NCBI GenBank assembly: GCA_947044365.1
Contig: OX345650.1
Location: forward strand, 4,798,872-4,862,871
DNA: 64,000 nt
Source of the DNA: Petrosia ficiformis
Taxonomy: Eukaryota > Porifera > Demospongiae > Haplosclerida > Petrosiidae
Direction of reading: 5' to 3'
Part shown: positions 1 through 13,240 of the stretch, piece by piece
Layout of the letters: each line of letters begins with the position of its first letter
Position numbering within the stretch: the stretch's first letter is position 1
Translations under genes and position numbers: made by a program
Notes under the pieces: model-generated
The model's input: only the letters and a program-made list of their open reading frames with translations
Told to the model about the DNA's origin: nothing
Database searches by the model: none

Positions 1-427
1 GGTGAGCAATTCTGTCACCAGTGCTCACCACAGTACAAATAGCATGCATTGTCATGTCAAAATCTGGTGCTCCTTAAGCTATATTTGGTGCTTAAATGAG
101 CACTGGAGCACTGTTATTTCCCACTCTGCTTCTGATATCTAGTCAGCCACTCTACTATTTGAGCCACTCGACTCCTTGATGGCAGAGGAGTGTATGATTA
201 TACTAATCCCAAAGCTACAATAGCTAATTCTCTCATGTCCATATTTGGTAAACAAAGTTCAAAGTTAAAGATAAAAGCTAAGATATTTATAATTATAATT
301 TTGCAAACATTCAGCTATGGCGGCCCAACTCTTTCATCTTTTGTCAGGCGATTTCCCAACAGTCGTTAATCATATGACACATGAACAACAAACAAACAAA
401 AATAAACATAAACACAAACATACCAAC
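1..427. other. AT-rich non-coding stretch at left edge
   Basis: This is probably intron of AAAS. I see no recognisable exon on either strand. The intron donor after 428 is visible (GTTGGTATG on the minus strand), so the gene should continue to lower coordinates. Confidence 0.5.
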
Positions 428-3400
428 TGTATCATTAGTAGGAAAATTGAGATAGTAGAGAGAAGGATCGCCTTCCATTGCAAACATTAGATACTGTCCG
501 TTGGGACTCCAACAGGATGCCTGAGATGGATGAATTTGATGATGTAATGGGTGAACAAGTATACATACATACATGTACATACACATATATACATTCTTGC
601 ACATACACAGAAAGATAGAGGTAAAATAGACAGACAGACAGACAGACAGACAGATAGACAGATAGATAGATAGATAGATAGATAGACAGAACAGAAGCAG
701 ACACCATCTTGCCTTGCATCTTCCAGCAAGGTTAGTCCATTTTTCACATGTCCATTGTGTTGTTTCCCACACACGACACAGAGCATTAATATGAGATACA
801 AACAATCTGTTACCAGATGCAGACCAATTCACTGATGATATACCACCACCTTGAACTCGCTGGAATAAACGACAATTAAAATGACTAATGAATATGTCAT
901 GATTAATGATTAGTCTCATAACTGAGACTCCCATACATGGGGCAGAAAGAGACTTCAAGACAGTGTGGTCAAACTCATATAGTTGATTTCATTTGATTAG
1001 CTTCTCAGCAAACGAGTGTGCAATTGAGTGTATTCAGTAGCTGCAGAATTTTATGAGATTGGGCTGTGAGGTTTAATGTTTTATCTCTCATTTATCACTC
1101 ATTTATCATGTCCAGAAAATTGCAGACAAGCAACACAACTCAGTTATATGAGTATGACCAGACTCTCTTTCCACACCCTATTGAATGAAATGAAACAATG
1201 AATAATTAATGAGCAATGTGAATCAATGAATAATTAATGAGCAATCAATATGAATTGTTTTCCCTGGTAGTGTTAATATATCTATTATCTCTTGGGAATT
1301 CACTGAACTAGTAATGTGTCAATAGTACAGTAATTACATTCAGGAAACACAATGATATTCTAGTAATTAAGTCTTTAATTTTAAATCAAATCACTGAATA
1401 TTAGAGATAAATGAAGGTACATATTATTATCAATGTTTTTGATAAGGTGCACCATTGGCCCAAAGAGCTTCTAACAAAGATGTTAGTGACAATATAATCA
1501 TATTGAACTCTACCATCTGCCCAAAGAGAGAACAGTGCAGTGCCAAATAAGAAGGTCCTTGGGCCTGCACAGTTCTCTCATTGAGCTAGATGGTGCAGTT
1601 AATTATGATTATATTGTCACTAACAGCATTAACTCTTTGTTAATTGGCTCAAGATGTATTCCCAATGGCACACACACTAAACATTGTTGAGCCAATTTCA
1701 TCCATGCTTAAAAACGTATCAAAAACTCTGACTTATATATTCATAAAAAGTATTGTTCTAATCATCATGCTACAGTCAGCAGACAAACATCACGACATAA
1801 TTAGTCTATAATTATTACATCATTATAAAAGAGTTTTGTTTTCATTTGGTAATTATAAACATGTCAGATTCTCAAGGACTATTGATTTAGTGATTGCCAA
1901 GTTGAAATGAAACACATCCTGCACCAGCTGTTTAGCTGTTTTGCTGTTCTGTATATACACAGGGGAGGTTGGTGATATCTGATTACATATAATTATAGAG
2001 CATCCCCTGACAAATAAAAGTAGTGGCAAAGCAAAAGTTTAATTCCAACCTCATGAATTCCTTGTGATTGCCTCACACCATGAGAAAATATTATCAACAA
2101 AACATAAATAAACAACGCAAATATTAATTAGCCAAAACAAGACACTCAAGCATAATGGTATCCATGGCAACAAACAAATAACTTAATTAAACATACATTA
2201 TATTAGTTCTCACTTGAAGTTTAGTAGAGATTCTTAGTGGTATGTCCCAAATGAGAAGGGTGGAGTCAGTGGGTGTGGCACATGCTAGGAGTCGACCCTG
2301 TGGACACCAACTTAGTGATGTAATAGGTTGTGATGTAAAACAGTTTAAAGGGCTGCAAACTGCCCTGAAAAAAAGATGAATATCCTTATCAGATGAATAG
2401 GAAATTAATTATACTTTGATTGGGTGATGAGATCACCTAATGAACTATCATTCCTTTATCTTTACATACATTCTTCTATCTATCCCTCCATCTGTTATCT
2501 ATCTTTCTATTTATACCTACATGTATCCTTACATACATTCTTCTATCTATCCCTCTATCTGTTATCTTTCCTATCTTTACATACATTCTTCTATCTATCC
2601 CTCCATCTGTTATCTATCTTTCTATTTATACCTATCGTTACATATATTCTTCTATCTATCCCTCTATCTCTCCCTCTATCTCTCAACATGATCAGGTATA
2701 ATAAAAGTATGATTATATATCAACATAGTTTAAGTGTATAGTGACCATATATAATTAGAGACTACTTGGAATTTCAAGCATGATGTGCTAAATAACAGCC
2801 AAAGTGATAATTAGATTTGAACCAGCACATATCCTAGAAAGAACTCATGAGGCCAGGGCAGATATATGATAAAGATAATACATGTTTTGAATTAGATAAT
2901 TATAAAGACACCTTGTAGTTGGATGAGCAGTATCGACATGCCATAAAACCACACCTCCAAGCACACCAACAGCTAAAAGAGTGTTGCTATGGAAACTAAG
3001 TAATCAAAAATGACATTATATAAGCTGATATAAAATAATAAAAAACTTACGCCCATTTAAGGCAACTAATGTATTTCTGTGACCTGTCTTCTAGTAGTAT
3101 ATTTAGATTATTAGTTCTAGGAAGAGAAAGTACAATACTGGGTGTAAACTGGTACATACATAATCAGAATTAATCACCTATGATATCAATTATTACATTA
3201 TAACTGTAATACTAGGTGTAAACTGGTACATACATAATCAACATGACATCATTGATATAATTATTACATCATACATATGCAACTGAACCAGTATATTACA
3301 TGTATATCAATATACTAAATATTAATATTGCATGGATTTAAGAGATATTTCTCCTTGAACTTCAGATCGACCAAATCTATTAGTTTAAAAGTAGTTTTAA

Positions 3401-6400
3401 TCAATGTTTTTGATAAGCTCTTATCACGCACCATTGGCTCAAAGAGCTTCTTATTTGGCACTGCACAGTTCTCTCCTCGGGCCAGTGGTGCAGTTAATTA
3501 TGATTATATTGTCACTAACAGCATTAGCTCTTTGTTAATTGGCTCAAGATGTCTTCCTAGATGCGAACACACTAACCATTGTTGATCTAGTTTGGCCCAT
3601 GCTTCAAAACATATCAAAGACTCTCGGTTTTAATATACTTTATAAAACGCTGATAAATATTGTGATATCATTAGCTAATATCCAGCCCTAGTTAAGTGGA
3701 ATGCTATAAAGTGTTAATTATAAAATAACAATCGAAATACTCTTATTAGCGCCAAGCAAAGCCAGGAAGCCGTGTACGTATTGTGCAACATGACCAAAGC
3801 CATTGAAGTGTTAATACCATACTCGTTAGTATAAACATTTCCAGGAACCAACATTTATTAAATTATATATTAGAGAGACTCATTAATTAACTAATATAAA
3901 TTTAAATTGTACGTACATACATTTTAAAATTATTATTTAAAGTGTATTAATAGAGAACCAATAGTCAACTGTTCATATTTCATAAGTTAGTTATCAATCA
4001 TAATTATGCTGTAATTTGCATTTCAACGATTTCTCACTTGAGATTGAAGAATTATCTTACATGGCTTGTGCTTAATTAGAGCATATATGGTACTATACTA
4101 CAGTATTATGTATTATGATAGAAACCCTACTTCTGCCTGGTCTATATACTAGCTAGCGTAGTACCATATATACTCTAATTAATAAGAATATACAGTAGTA
4201 CAATATACATGTATATACTAACTAGCGTAGTACCATATATACTTTAATTAATTACAGCATACAATAGTACAATATACATGTATATACGACCTAGGGTAGT
4301 ACCATATATACTCTAATTAATAAGAACATACAGTAGTACAATATACATGTATATACTAACTAGCGTAGTACCATATATACTTTAATTAATTACAGCATAC
4401 AATAGTACAATATACATGTATATACGACCTAGGGTAGTACCAATAAAAATTTAATTAATTACAGCATACAATAGTACAATATACATGTATATACGACCTA
4501 GGGTAGTACCATATATACTTTAATTAATTACAGCATACAATAGTACAATATACATGTATATACTAGCTAGTGTAGTACCATATATACTCTAATTATTATG
4601 TTTGTTTACACGAAACATGAATGATTACTTCACTGTTACTTTGAAGATTTGAAATTTGTCTGCTACTGTTCCAGTAAACATAATTATTTTGTATAATTAT
4701 ATAAACAAACAAATTACAATACATTATTATGTTGCCAAGTGATACACAATTTATGTTTAAAAGTAATAATAATAACAATAATCATTATTATTATATTATT
4801 ACTTGGCAATGTGGACATGTATAATTTGTGTCAACTCATTAAAAGTATCCGTGATTTCATTATAATTTATTTTTAATTACGATAATCTATAATTAACTAA
4901 AACAACACTGGAGTGTACTCACATACTATAGTACTCATTATGAGTGAAGGAAACAGAGACAGACAGACAGACGAGAGACAGAGAGACAGAGAGACAGAGA
5001 GAAACAGAGATATATATATGATAGAGTTATTATATAATTAAGGGTATAATTATGTATAAAAAATGATTTTGAAATGCCATGTAGGGATGTAAAAACCGAA
5101 AAAGCACAGGAACAAGATTGGGATGTTACCTTAGCAACCTAACCACTTCCACATAACAGTTAAGTTAACCCTACATAAGTAGAGATGGTGTGTTTCCATG
5201 ACTACAAATATGAGATAAGGGTTAGTTAGCATACAAGTTAAAATCCCTATATACTTATCTACACATCTAGACATCATAAACACATGTACAGTATAATATA
5301 CCTAATAACATTATTACATCATATTGAAAGGACTATGTCAGTGTAATGAACAAATGATTAATTACATTACAAGTAATCAATTTTGTTTATTTTCTGAAAC
5401 ACCTCACTGTAAAAGTTTTCCCATGTAATGATCATCAAAATTTTTTATATTATAATTAACTTTCTTTATTTTCAACATTGCATCATTATTAGATACACTA
5501 CACAGCTCTGTATTATGTTAGTATCATCTGAAATGCTCACATTGTGTTGAATATATTCAAAACCTGATCCATTTTACAACTAGCCTAACCCAAACTTCAT
5601 AAATTTACGATTGGAATTCATTTAAAGTTTAGGATTGGGACTTGGAACTGGTTTAGGGTCTATGGGGGTATTGTTCTGTTGAAATTGTCATATTTGAGTA
5701 GGTTCTGCTATAGTAGTATCACATTAGTTAAAACTAAGCTCATTATAAATTCATAGTTTTCGAGGCACAAGCATAGATTAAATCACCATGGTAACCACAC
5801 TGTATATTAACTGCATCTGAAAATGAGTTTGATTTGAGATATTACAAATATGTACAAAAGGCTTTATTTCCACATTTCCATAGCAATGTTTTAATGAATT
5901 TATAATGAGCTCAGTTTCGACTATACTTCAGTTTTAAAATAATTGAAGTGGTAAAATGCACGACTTGGGAAATTATACCACAATTTAATATTGCATCATC
6001 CAACAGAGATAAAATCTCTCATTAAACTATAGTACTTACCACATCTACAATAAATTAAACTCTACACTCTATACCCCATGTTGAAGGCCATGAATATAAT
6101 TACTTATGCCCTTACCACATCTACAATATATCCTAACCTGAAGGCCATGAATATAATTACTTATGCACTAAGCCCTGAACCATAAACCATAAACCCTAAA
6201 CCACATAGCTAATGACATTCTGGGAACCACTTGTACACTCTAGACACAATCAGGGCTTCTGTCACACATTAAGAGTCTCAATTAAAACTATTGGATAACA
6301 AGACATAATAAAACTTGACTTAGTAACATGATATATGGACCAAATTACCATGTGTTAATTTATAGTTTATATAGCTGTCCTGCTGCCATATATAGTTTAT

Positions 6401-9400
6401 TGTTATACTGGTGCAGCGCCCTTGTTCTGTTATATATATATATATATATACATTTATGTAATATATATAGTATGTTAATAGGTCCTATATCACATCCAAG
6501 GGCACAAAACAAGGGTCCTATATTCAGTATATAGGACTATTAGCATACTATATACAATATATTGTATGATGGTGACATCTCCTGCATAGTATGCACATGG
6601 AAGGTCTATATACAATATATATATATAGGACTCACCATATCAAAGGGATGATGTCACCATCATACTATATATATATATATAATTTATATACACAATATAT
6701 ATATATATATAATATATGCAATTATGCATACATGTTATAATTCATTATATTTGGTTTTGGGTAAAGTACTTACATGTACATATGCTATGATACCTTCAAA
6801 TCGGCTAACAATCCAATAATCTGATACTTAATGACAAGAATAATAAAAACAAATTGTAAAATAATAAAGGAGTATATAGGGATATCAAAACCGAAAAAGC
6901 ATAGGAACAAAATTAAACACCACTCCAACACAACTTACATACAGTATGTACAGCAAAAACCAAAACACAAATACATGATACTTATGCAATAGTGTCCAAG
7001 TTTGCCATCAAAATCTCATGAATATCATTAAGTGGTTCATTTAGGGTTCCCTTGTGGTTAGGGTTCATTCAGTATCAAAGTAATCTAGTCTCTGATGGCA
7101 AATTTGGACATCACTCTACTTATGTAGGGTTGTAATCTGAGAGTACAACCTCAATTGTAATATAACAAGATTTTAGTATCTTTAAGTCTCTCAGATACAT
7201 ATTCTCTTCAGTGTAACACAAATTATGTAAAAAAAAAAACAATCAATATTATATTCATGAATAAATTATTATAATTACTAGCTACTCACCTTATATCTCT
7301 GACCTCAATTACATCATTCTATAGTTACAAAAACCACATCAACACAAACATACACATAATGATAAATAAACAATAATAATTTTGGATCTTACCTGCCGTG
7401 CTACAGCAAGTATAGACAAGCGTGGATGTACAGAAATTCCCCTCAAAAGTGATTTAGACCTATAAAGCAATGCTAAAATGACATGGGAAAGATTCACTGT
7501 TCCAGTAGACACTTAATACATGATAAATATGTTTGCATTTCTAGTTGAACATTCATTTATCAAAACATTGTTAATTATGTCAACAGTGTTTTAGTTACGG
7601 GGCATCGTACCATTCTGATATAGGTGCATAATTCTGGCATATCTCTTCATGATGAATCTATATACAAGAGAATATATGTATTATGAAATATAACCTTTTC
7701 ATTCAAATATTATTATCATATGTATATTATACATAGTCACACAATTATCAAGGCTGGGATGATTAACCAATGAATTCACTGATATTGAAAATTGTATATT
7801 GTAAATATGTGATATCCATTATTCTAAAACACATACTACTTATCAAGCATGCAACAGCAAATAATGTACAATATGGAAGTGACAGGAAGCCTTTTTGATC
7901 ATCAAATGGGAGATGTTTCCTGCATTAATTGACTTAATTGGCCTAATTACTTCAACTGATTTCAATCACTTATGAATTGATTTGAAATTAGTGATACATC
8001 AATGTCAACATCTCAGCCGATTCCCAGCTCTAATTAATTATAATAAATCAATATTGAAGATCTTTTTATAAAATTATTATTATTATAACTATTGTTATAT
8101 AATTTATATTACATAATGTTTATTTAGTATGATAATATAACAACAATCTTGGGATGTGATGATTGTATATGTAATATCATAAGGTTAATATTAATTATGA
8201 TTATACTGTACTCAATGAAGTAATGGATTGAAATTTGCAATAAAGACAGAATATGAAGGATACATATGAACACATGAAAATGATGAGGGTTAAAGATTGC
8301 TGGTCAAACTAAAGTTAATAATATTTTTCTGAGGTCATAGTGAGTACTATACTTTCATTATTTGATAATCACACAAACAGGATATCAGAAATCATTAATT
8401 ACAATGCCAATAATTGCTACATTTTCGAGAATGGAGGGAACATCAGGCCCAAAGGAGTGTTAAGGACCTATATAAACTGCCAACAACTGACAGCTGGACC
8501 CATCAAATTTTAGAGCTCAAAAGCCCCTTATCTACAAACACCTACCACCAGCCAATGGCCTTACTATTTACTGTAATAAACTACCTACCACCAGCCAAAC
8601 CCCTTCCTGTTTACTGTAATGAACTATATACCTGAACTGGTGCAAAAGTAATCCAAGAATAAAATGTTTGAAGTTTTCGTAAACAGTTTAAAAATGATGT
8701 AGCTGTTTGCGTAAGACGATCACTAATATCGTCTTGTTCTTCCCCTTCACTTAATTGTTCCAGCATTTTCACTGTTCCACTGTCTCTCCTGTGGGTGTAG
8801 TGAAAATAAAACATGACTTGAAATTAATGAGTTGGTTTTGAGTGTGTTGTGAAAGTATAAATACTAATAATTAACAAGCGGTTTTCATAAACCTAGAACT
8901 ACAAAGACAACAGTGGGAGGGAAGATCCAAACAAAAATGTATTTAGAAAATCAGAAAGTATTAAGAAAATGAAAATTGAGCGGTTAAAAAAAATCTCAGA
9001 GAAGATCCTGAACTGTCTCTTGGGACTCATACAAATAAATTTCCCGTCTTATATGACTAATAAATATGACGTTATCGGCCACTTCGATGTCAACAACATC
9101 AAATTAATTTCTACTTATCAACTTTGAAATATATTGGATCGAGTCCCCTTCATGAAAAATAAATAGACTTTAATTAGCTACTAATAGCATATACGTATAT
9201 ATATAGAATAGGAAATAATCTGTATCTACACACCCACACAATTAATTATTCACGTTATTCTGTTTACAACATGAGTAATGAACGTAATATATTCAACAGT
9301 GTTTTTTTATAAGCTCATATGGTGCACCATTAATTGGCCCAAAGAGTTTCTTATTTAGCACTGCACAGTTCTCTCTTTGAGCCAGTGGCACAGTTAATTA

Positions 9401-10917
9401 TACTTGCATTGTCACCAACAGCAACAGCTCAAGATGTATTCCCAATAGTGCACACACTAACCATTGTTGAGCCAATTTGGCCTATATTTCAAAACGTATC
9501 AAAAACTCTGGTACTCACCATGTGTGGAAGGCTGTCTTCAGTCTGTGTTCTTGTACAGGATAAAAGGCAGACTGATTTGTGAACGGGACTGAGAAACTAG
9601 TACTCGTATCTCTATTAGACTCAATGAATAGCTCAAAACATACCATCTATAAAATATATACACATGCAGTAACCATGGTAACTATTATGGATATCCAATA
9701 ATTACATACATGTACATGTAACTGACAAACATACAAGTATAGTTAAGAAATCATGATTTATTGTTGTATACATTATATCATAAGGAAATGCTGGAAGCGA
9801 GTTAGCACAACTATAATTAAAAGATGTCTATATGTATACATGATGTATGTACTATGTGCATGTATGTATGTATATGTATGGAATGTACACATGAATGTAC
9901 GTATGTATGTACATGTTTGCGTGTGTGTATGGTTATAGTTTATCCATCATTGTATACATAATCATCAGTGTTTCCCTCAAAAGGTGGTACTAAGGTGCTC
10001 CACCCTTTAGTTATAAATTTTACACTGAAAAACATTGCTTTATAACACTGATTGAACATTGTAGACCGAACGTCATGTACCACTGATGCACTCCTCCACC
10101 CTTAATATTTATCCTGGGGGAAACACTCCATACATATAACCAGGTCATTCACATTCACCATGACCTCATAAAAATGTTCATAACTTTAGTTTGGAATGAT
10201 CAACAATCTTCACCATATTCATATAATTATCCTTCCCAATTTGTTTTCGTGCATGTATCCATTGCTTCATTATTGAGTTACAGTATAATCATGTATTAAC
10301 CTTATGACATTAAACTATACACTATAAGTTATTGAGTTACAGTATAATCATGTATTAACCTTATGACATTAAACTATACACTATAAGTTATTGAGTTACA
10401 GTATAATCATGTATTAACCTTATGACATTAAACTATACATTATATCATATACAAAGTCATCATACTCTAAATTTGAGGTCATCGTGAATGTGAAAAGACT
10501 CTATAATTATAATTTGTATTGTATTGCATCTAATACAGTGTCTAACCAACAATCCATGCAAAAGTTGGCAATACCATATATGGATTTGCATGCAAAATGG
10601 TAGTCTGAATCCCTTGTGATAAAACATGTATACAAGTTACAATAGAGTTAGTTCAAAAGGACATGTGATCAACTTAAACAAAAACTACCATAGTACTATG
10701 AGATGCAACCGATAAGCTTCATAATTACATTATACATGTAATTATAATATAGAGAAAATGGGAATTATAATTTAGTAACCTCGTTCCCTGGAATAACTGG
10801 TTCATCTTGACTGGCATACAAGAATTGTCCTTCTCTTTCTTCTACAGTAACAAACCCCTGTCTGGGAGGCTTGGAAAACGCCAGGAGTGAGCTGTTACTC
10901 TTTCCAATTCCAAACAT
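428..10917 (-). CDS. AAAS: Aladin (AAAS), WD40 nucleoporin, 3' end outside window
   Basis: Aladin is a WD-repeat nucleoporin that anchors at the nuclear pore. Eleven phase-consistent coding exons are visible on the minus strand: 10780..10917, 9519..9619, 8632..8788, 7611..7657, 7393..7459, 7290..7318, 3051..3083, 2912..2986, 2214..2364, 713..859 and 428..520, about 346 residues. The best match is the exon at 713..859, with GGGISSVNWSASGNRLF and RVWETTQWTCEKW, followed by CWSPNGQYLMF; all are aladin WD signatures. The start at 10917 (MFGIGKSNSS) lies 108 bp from a divergent Bcl-2-like gene. The intron between 713 and 520 starts with GC (AAG/GCAAGA), a likely GC-AG intron. No further exon is recognisable in 1..427, so the C-terminal part, about 200 residues in vertebrate aladin, lies off the left edge. 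The 7289..3084 intron is full of repeats. Confidence 0.9.
601..690. repeat. GACA/GATA microsatellite
   Basis: Short GACA then GATA tetranucleotide runs lie inside the GC-AG intron of AAAS. The reading frames across it are artefacts of the repeat. Confidence 0.9.
1433..1729. mobile_element. Rearranged copy of hAT-like MITE (family A)
   Basis: It begins CAATGTTTTTGATAAGGTGCACC and ends with CGTATCAAAAACTCTG, the two ends of family A (see 3402..3626). An internal piece is inverted, so the middle appears twice in opposite orientation. It lies in an AAAS intron. I found no clear target-site duplication. Confidence 0.6.
2465..2690. repeat. Imperfect TCTATC-rich tandem repeat
   Basis: A repeated block of roughly 60 to 120 bp is built of CATACATTCTTCTATCTATCC-like units, within the intron between the AAAS exons at 2912 and 2364. 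It opens spurious reading frames. Confidence 0.8.
3402..3626 (+). mobile_element. hAT-like MITE (family A) with 8-bp target duplication
   Basis: This non-coding element of about 225 bp has near-matching ends (CAATGTTTTTGATAAG at the left; the complement of the right end reads CGAGAGTCTTTGATATG). It is flanked by a perfect 8-bp direct repeat GTTTTAAT at 3394..3401 and 3627..3634. Eight-base target duplications and CA(G/A)NG ends are typical of hAT transposons, so this is most likely a non-autonomous hAT derivative. Related copies lie near 1433, 9297, 13659 and 31596. Confidence 0.75.
4130..4600. repeat. AT-rich minisatellite
   Basis: About seven imperfect units of 60 to 65 bp, each containing TAGTACCATATATACT, a TTAATTA run and ACAATATACATGTATATAC. 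Two alternating sub-types (CTAGCGTAG and ACCTAGGGTAG junctions) suggest higher-order repeats. It lies in an AAAS intron. Confidence 0.85.
4601..7289. other. Large AAAS intron, repeat debris only
   Basis: Apart from GAGACA runs near 4955..5015, TA runs near 6430 and 6660..6710, and scattered inverted repeats (for example a 21-bp arm pair near 5735 and 5895), I see nothing interpretable. A motif containing ACCGAAAAAGCA occurs twice (near 5095 and 6890), suggesting an old dispersed repeat. No exon-like segment was recognised. Confidence 0.5.
8170..8345 (-). mobile_element. Degenerate MITE family B copy
   Basis: Reverse-oriented, decayed relative of the element at 10143..10503. It shares the TTAATATTAATTATGATTATACTGTACTCAATGA-like centre and the CTAAAGTTAATAATATTTTTCTGAGGTCA-like end. 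It lies in an AAAS intron. Confidence 0.55.
9297..9510 (+). mobile_element. hAT-like MITE (family A) abutting an AAAS splice donor
   Basis: It begins CAGTGTTTTTTTATAAGC and ends CAAAAACTCTG. Its right end is only eight bases from the last base of the AAAS exon at 9519..9619, so the donor site of that intron sits immediately beside the element. No target duplication is visible. Confidence 0.65.
9966..10127 (+). mobile_element. hAT-like MITE (family D)
   Basis: Ends CAGTGTTTCCCTCAAAAGG and (complement) GAGTGTTTCCCCCAGGATAA. A reverse-oriented relative lies at 34536..34712. No coding capacity is seen. CAGTG ends fit the hAT superfamily, but the target duplication is unclear here. Confidence 0.6.
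10143..10503 (+). mobile_element. MITE family B with internal 60-bp triplication
   Basis: Ends are inverted repeats of the type AGTC-TTCACATTCAC-TGACCTCA. A 60-bp core (TATTGAGTTACAGTATAATC...) is tandemly repeated three times at about 10270..10440. Related copies occur near 8170, 12302, 39068 and 60345, and a miniature palindromic form lies at 14504..14580. Confidence 0.65.
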
Positions 10918-11025
10918 AACTAGAAAAATCCCCACGTGGGTCAAAGGTTACCCCACCTTCCTTATATACTGTGCGGGCGCTCAGTGTAGGTATAAAGTCT
11001 TTGCGAGATTCGTGTTGAAAACGCC
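10918..11025. promoter_or_regulatory. Shared bidirectional promoter, AAAS / Bcl-2-like
   Basis: Only 108 bp separate the divergent start codons of AAAS (10917, minus) and the Bcl-2-like gene (11026, plus). The interval holds an E-box CACGTG near 10935 and a GC-rich TGTGCGGGCGCTC. Part of it (up to the GGTTACCCCACC stretch) is present again near 27644..27690 beside the GALNT gene. The promoter role is inferred from geometry. Confidence 0.6.
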
Positions 11026-12922
11026 ATGGCTAAGGTTCTTCAACCTCAGCACAATTTGCCTCTCATGTGTACTGATTACACACAAGATGTTACTACTGCT
11101 CCAATGGCTACATCAACAACAGGGACAAAAGATATCACTCCTCACATAGCAAAAAGAAGTGTTAGAATACTACTAGAAAGTGAAGGATTCAATATTCTAA
11201 GAATTTTAAATGCAATAGATCCAATAGATGAAGATATTGATAGGAAAAAGGTGGAGAGAATGGCTGATATCATTAAAAAGTTAATAAAGGAGGCTCCATC
11301 AGAGTTTCCATCTGTGGCAGAGCTTACTGAACAACAGTGGATAATCCATGCTGGAAATGTACATTCTGAATACATGCATTTAGCACACCAACTATTTGAA
11401 GACAATGTTAACTGGGGCAGAATTATCGCTTTTATAGGATTTTCAGCAACTTACTGTTTATATGCAATGCAGAGAGGAATTCAAGAAACCATTGTGGAAA
11501 GTGTTTGTGCATGGATGGTACAAGTACTTCAACAAGATCTACGAGAATGGTTCCATCAACATTCCTGGGTAAGTGGGTTTATTGTGTAGGAATATATTAT
11601 TTATTCTGCATTTTTCAAAGATAGTAAGGCTATTTTGAACTGAGTTCACAGTATCACACATCTTCAAAGTCTACCTGTGCGATCTGAAATATTCATACAT
11701 CTATAGTAGGCATAAATTAAATTACTTTCATTACCTCCAACCAAGCATTATAAATATTGTTACTACTATTGGCTGTCTGGTTAGCTCTAATAAAGGTCAT
11801 GTGTTGTAGCTTACACCATATTTAAACTAGCATGTACATGAATTAGCCATAAATTTGTTAGTATTTTGTAAGAAGCCTTTAAAAATCATGTTTAATTCAA
11901 TATATAATTATCATTTCTATTATTTCATACATATTTCCTGTACATAAGTATTGTTTTATGAATATATCATTACACTTGTATTACAAGAATTTTAACAGAC
12001 TTGTGACAGTGAAGTGTTAGTTCATATTTGAGTTTATAATGAGTGTGATAGTCTAAGCAGAGAGTAGAATAAAATGTGAGCAATGTGCATTCATAAGGGC
12101 ATCCAGCCTAATTTCCTGTGTTGGTACACCTTTGTTGTGATAGCTCCATGGTAATGAGTACCTTATTTAATTTATTAAGAGTCACTAACACATTTAATTA
12201 CAATGCACAATTTGAACTTGCAGTTTATTACTTACCTTAATGTCTCCAGTTAGGCTTAATTTGACTTCTCAGGACTGAAATGATTAAGTCACAAGGATTA
12301 AAAGTCATTCACATTCACCTTGTCCTCAGAAAAATGTTCATAACTTTAGTTTGGAATGACCAACAATCTTTTTAGCCGCACCATTTTCATAAAATTATCC
12401 TTCCCGTTCTTTTTTGTGTATGTCAAATTTCAATCATTATTAAGTCACAGTATAATCATGTATTAACCTTATGACATTAAACTATACATTATAGTACATA
12501 TAAAGTCATCACATCATAATTTTGAGAACATAGTGAATGTGAACAGACTTAGTTTAAGCAAAAAGCCCTTTCTCCTCCACAAGCATTAGTCAGCACCTGC
12601 AGTACTTCCACTAGACTGGGGTGTGGTCTTAAAATAACCTCAAGGTGTTTTAACCACATTGTCACATTAGATGCTAATTTTAAAAGTTGTAAATGCTATT
12701 TTTGGCTCTGCCAGGCACTTGATTGCTTTCTGGATGACAACTAACTGACACAAAACCATACAACTCTTTTCTCCTATCCAGGATCAGTTTATTAAATATT
12801 CAGATAAGCTATTAACTGATAGAAGAAATCCAACTGGATGGTTACAGAGATATGCAGCTGTAGGAGGAGCTATAGGACTTGGAGCAGTTATTGCATTCAC
12901 AATTGGAAATGCATTGTCGTAA
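11026..12922 (+). CDS. Bcl-2 family apoptosis regulator
   Basis: Two exons, 11026..11568 and 12782..12922, joined in phase 0 with GT-AG borders, give 227 residues. The BH1 motif is clear (LFEDNVNWGRIIAFIGF, about residues 123..139, with the diagnostic NWGR). BH2 (WFHQHSWDQF) spans the exon junction at residue 181; splitting BH2 after the tryptophan is typical of bcl-2 family genes. A glycine-rich hydrophobic C-terminal segment (about 205..227) should anchor the protein in the outer mitochondrial or ER membrane. I cannot assign BH3 or BH4 with confidence, so anti- versus pro-apoptotic function is undecided. The gene shares a 108-bp promoter region with AAAS. An AATAAA lies two bases after the stop, so the true 3' end is uncertain. 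Sponges and cnidarians have such genes. Confidence 0.93.
12302..12550 (+). mobile_element. MITE family B in Bcl-2-like intron
   Basis: Terminal inverted repeats around GTCATTCACATTCACCTTGT and GAATGTGAACAGACTT, with the shared TTTAGTTTGGAATGACCAAC core. It sits inside the only intron of the Bcl-2-like gene. Confidence 0.65.
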
Positions 12923-13240
12923 CAATAAAAAATTAATGTATCAATTCAATTTGTACAATAGGAAATTATTGTTCATTCTCTTCCCTTCACAATACATGAA
13001 GATTATTTTATTATTTTATTTATGTAGTTTATTCTATTTTTTTCTATTACATCATACTATCCCAACAATTTTAGTAATGAGGATGTGGTTTTCAAATTCC
13101 TTTATAAAGGAGTGTCTGCTGGAATGCTAATTACAGCAGGTGTGGTATTTTTAATTTAATAACACTAACACATTAGAACTGATTTGGTATGCTGGTGTCC
13201 CTATACTCTTCCTCCTCTATGCGAAGGGGTGGCAACATCA

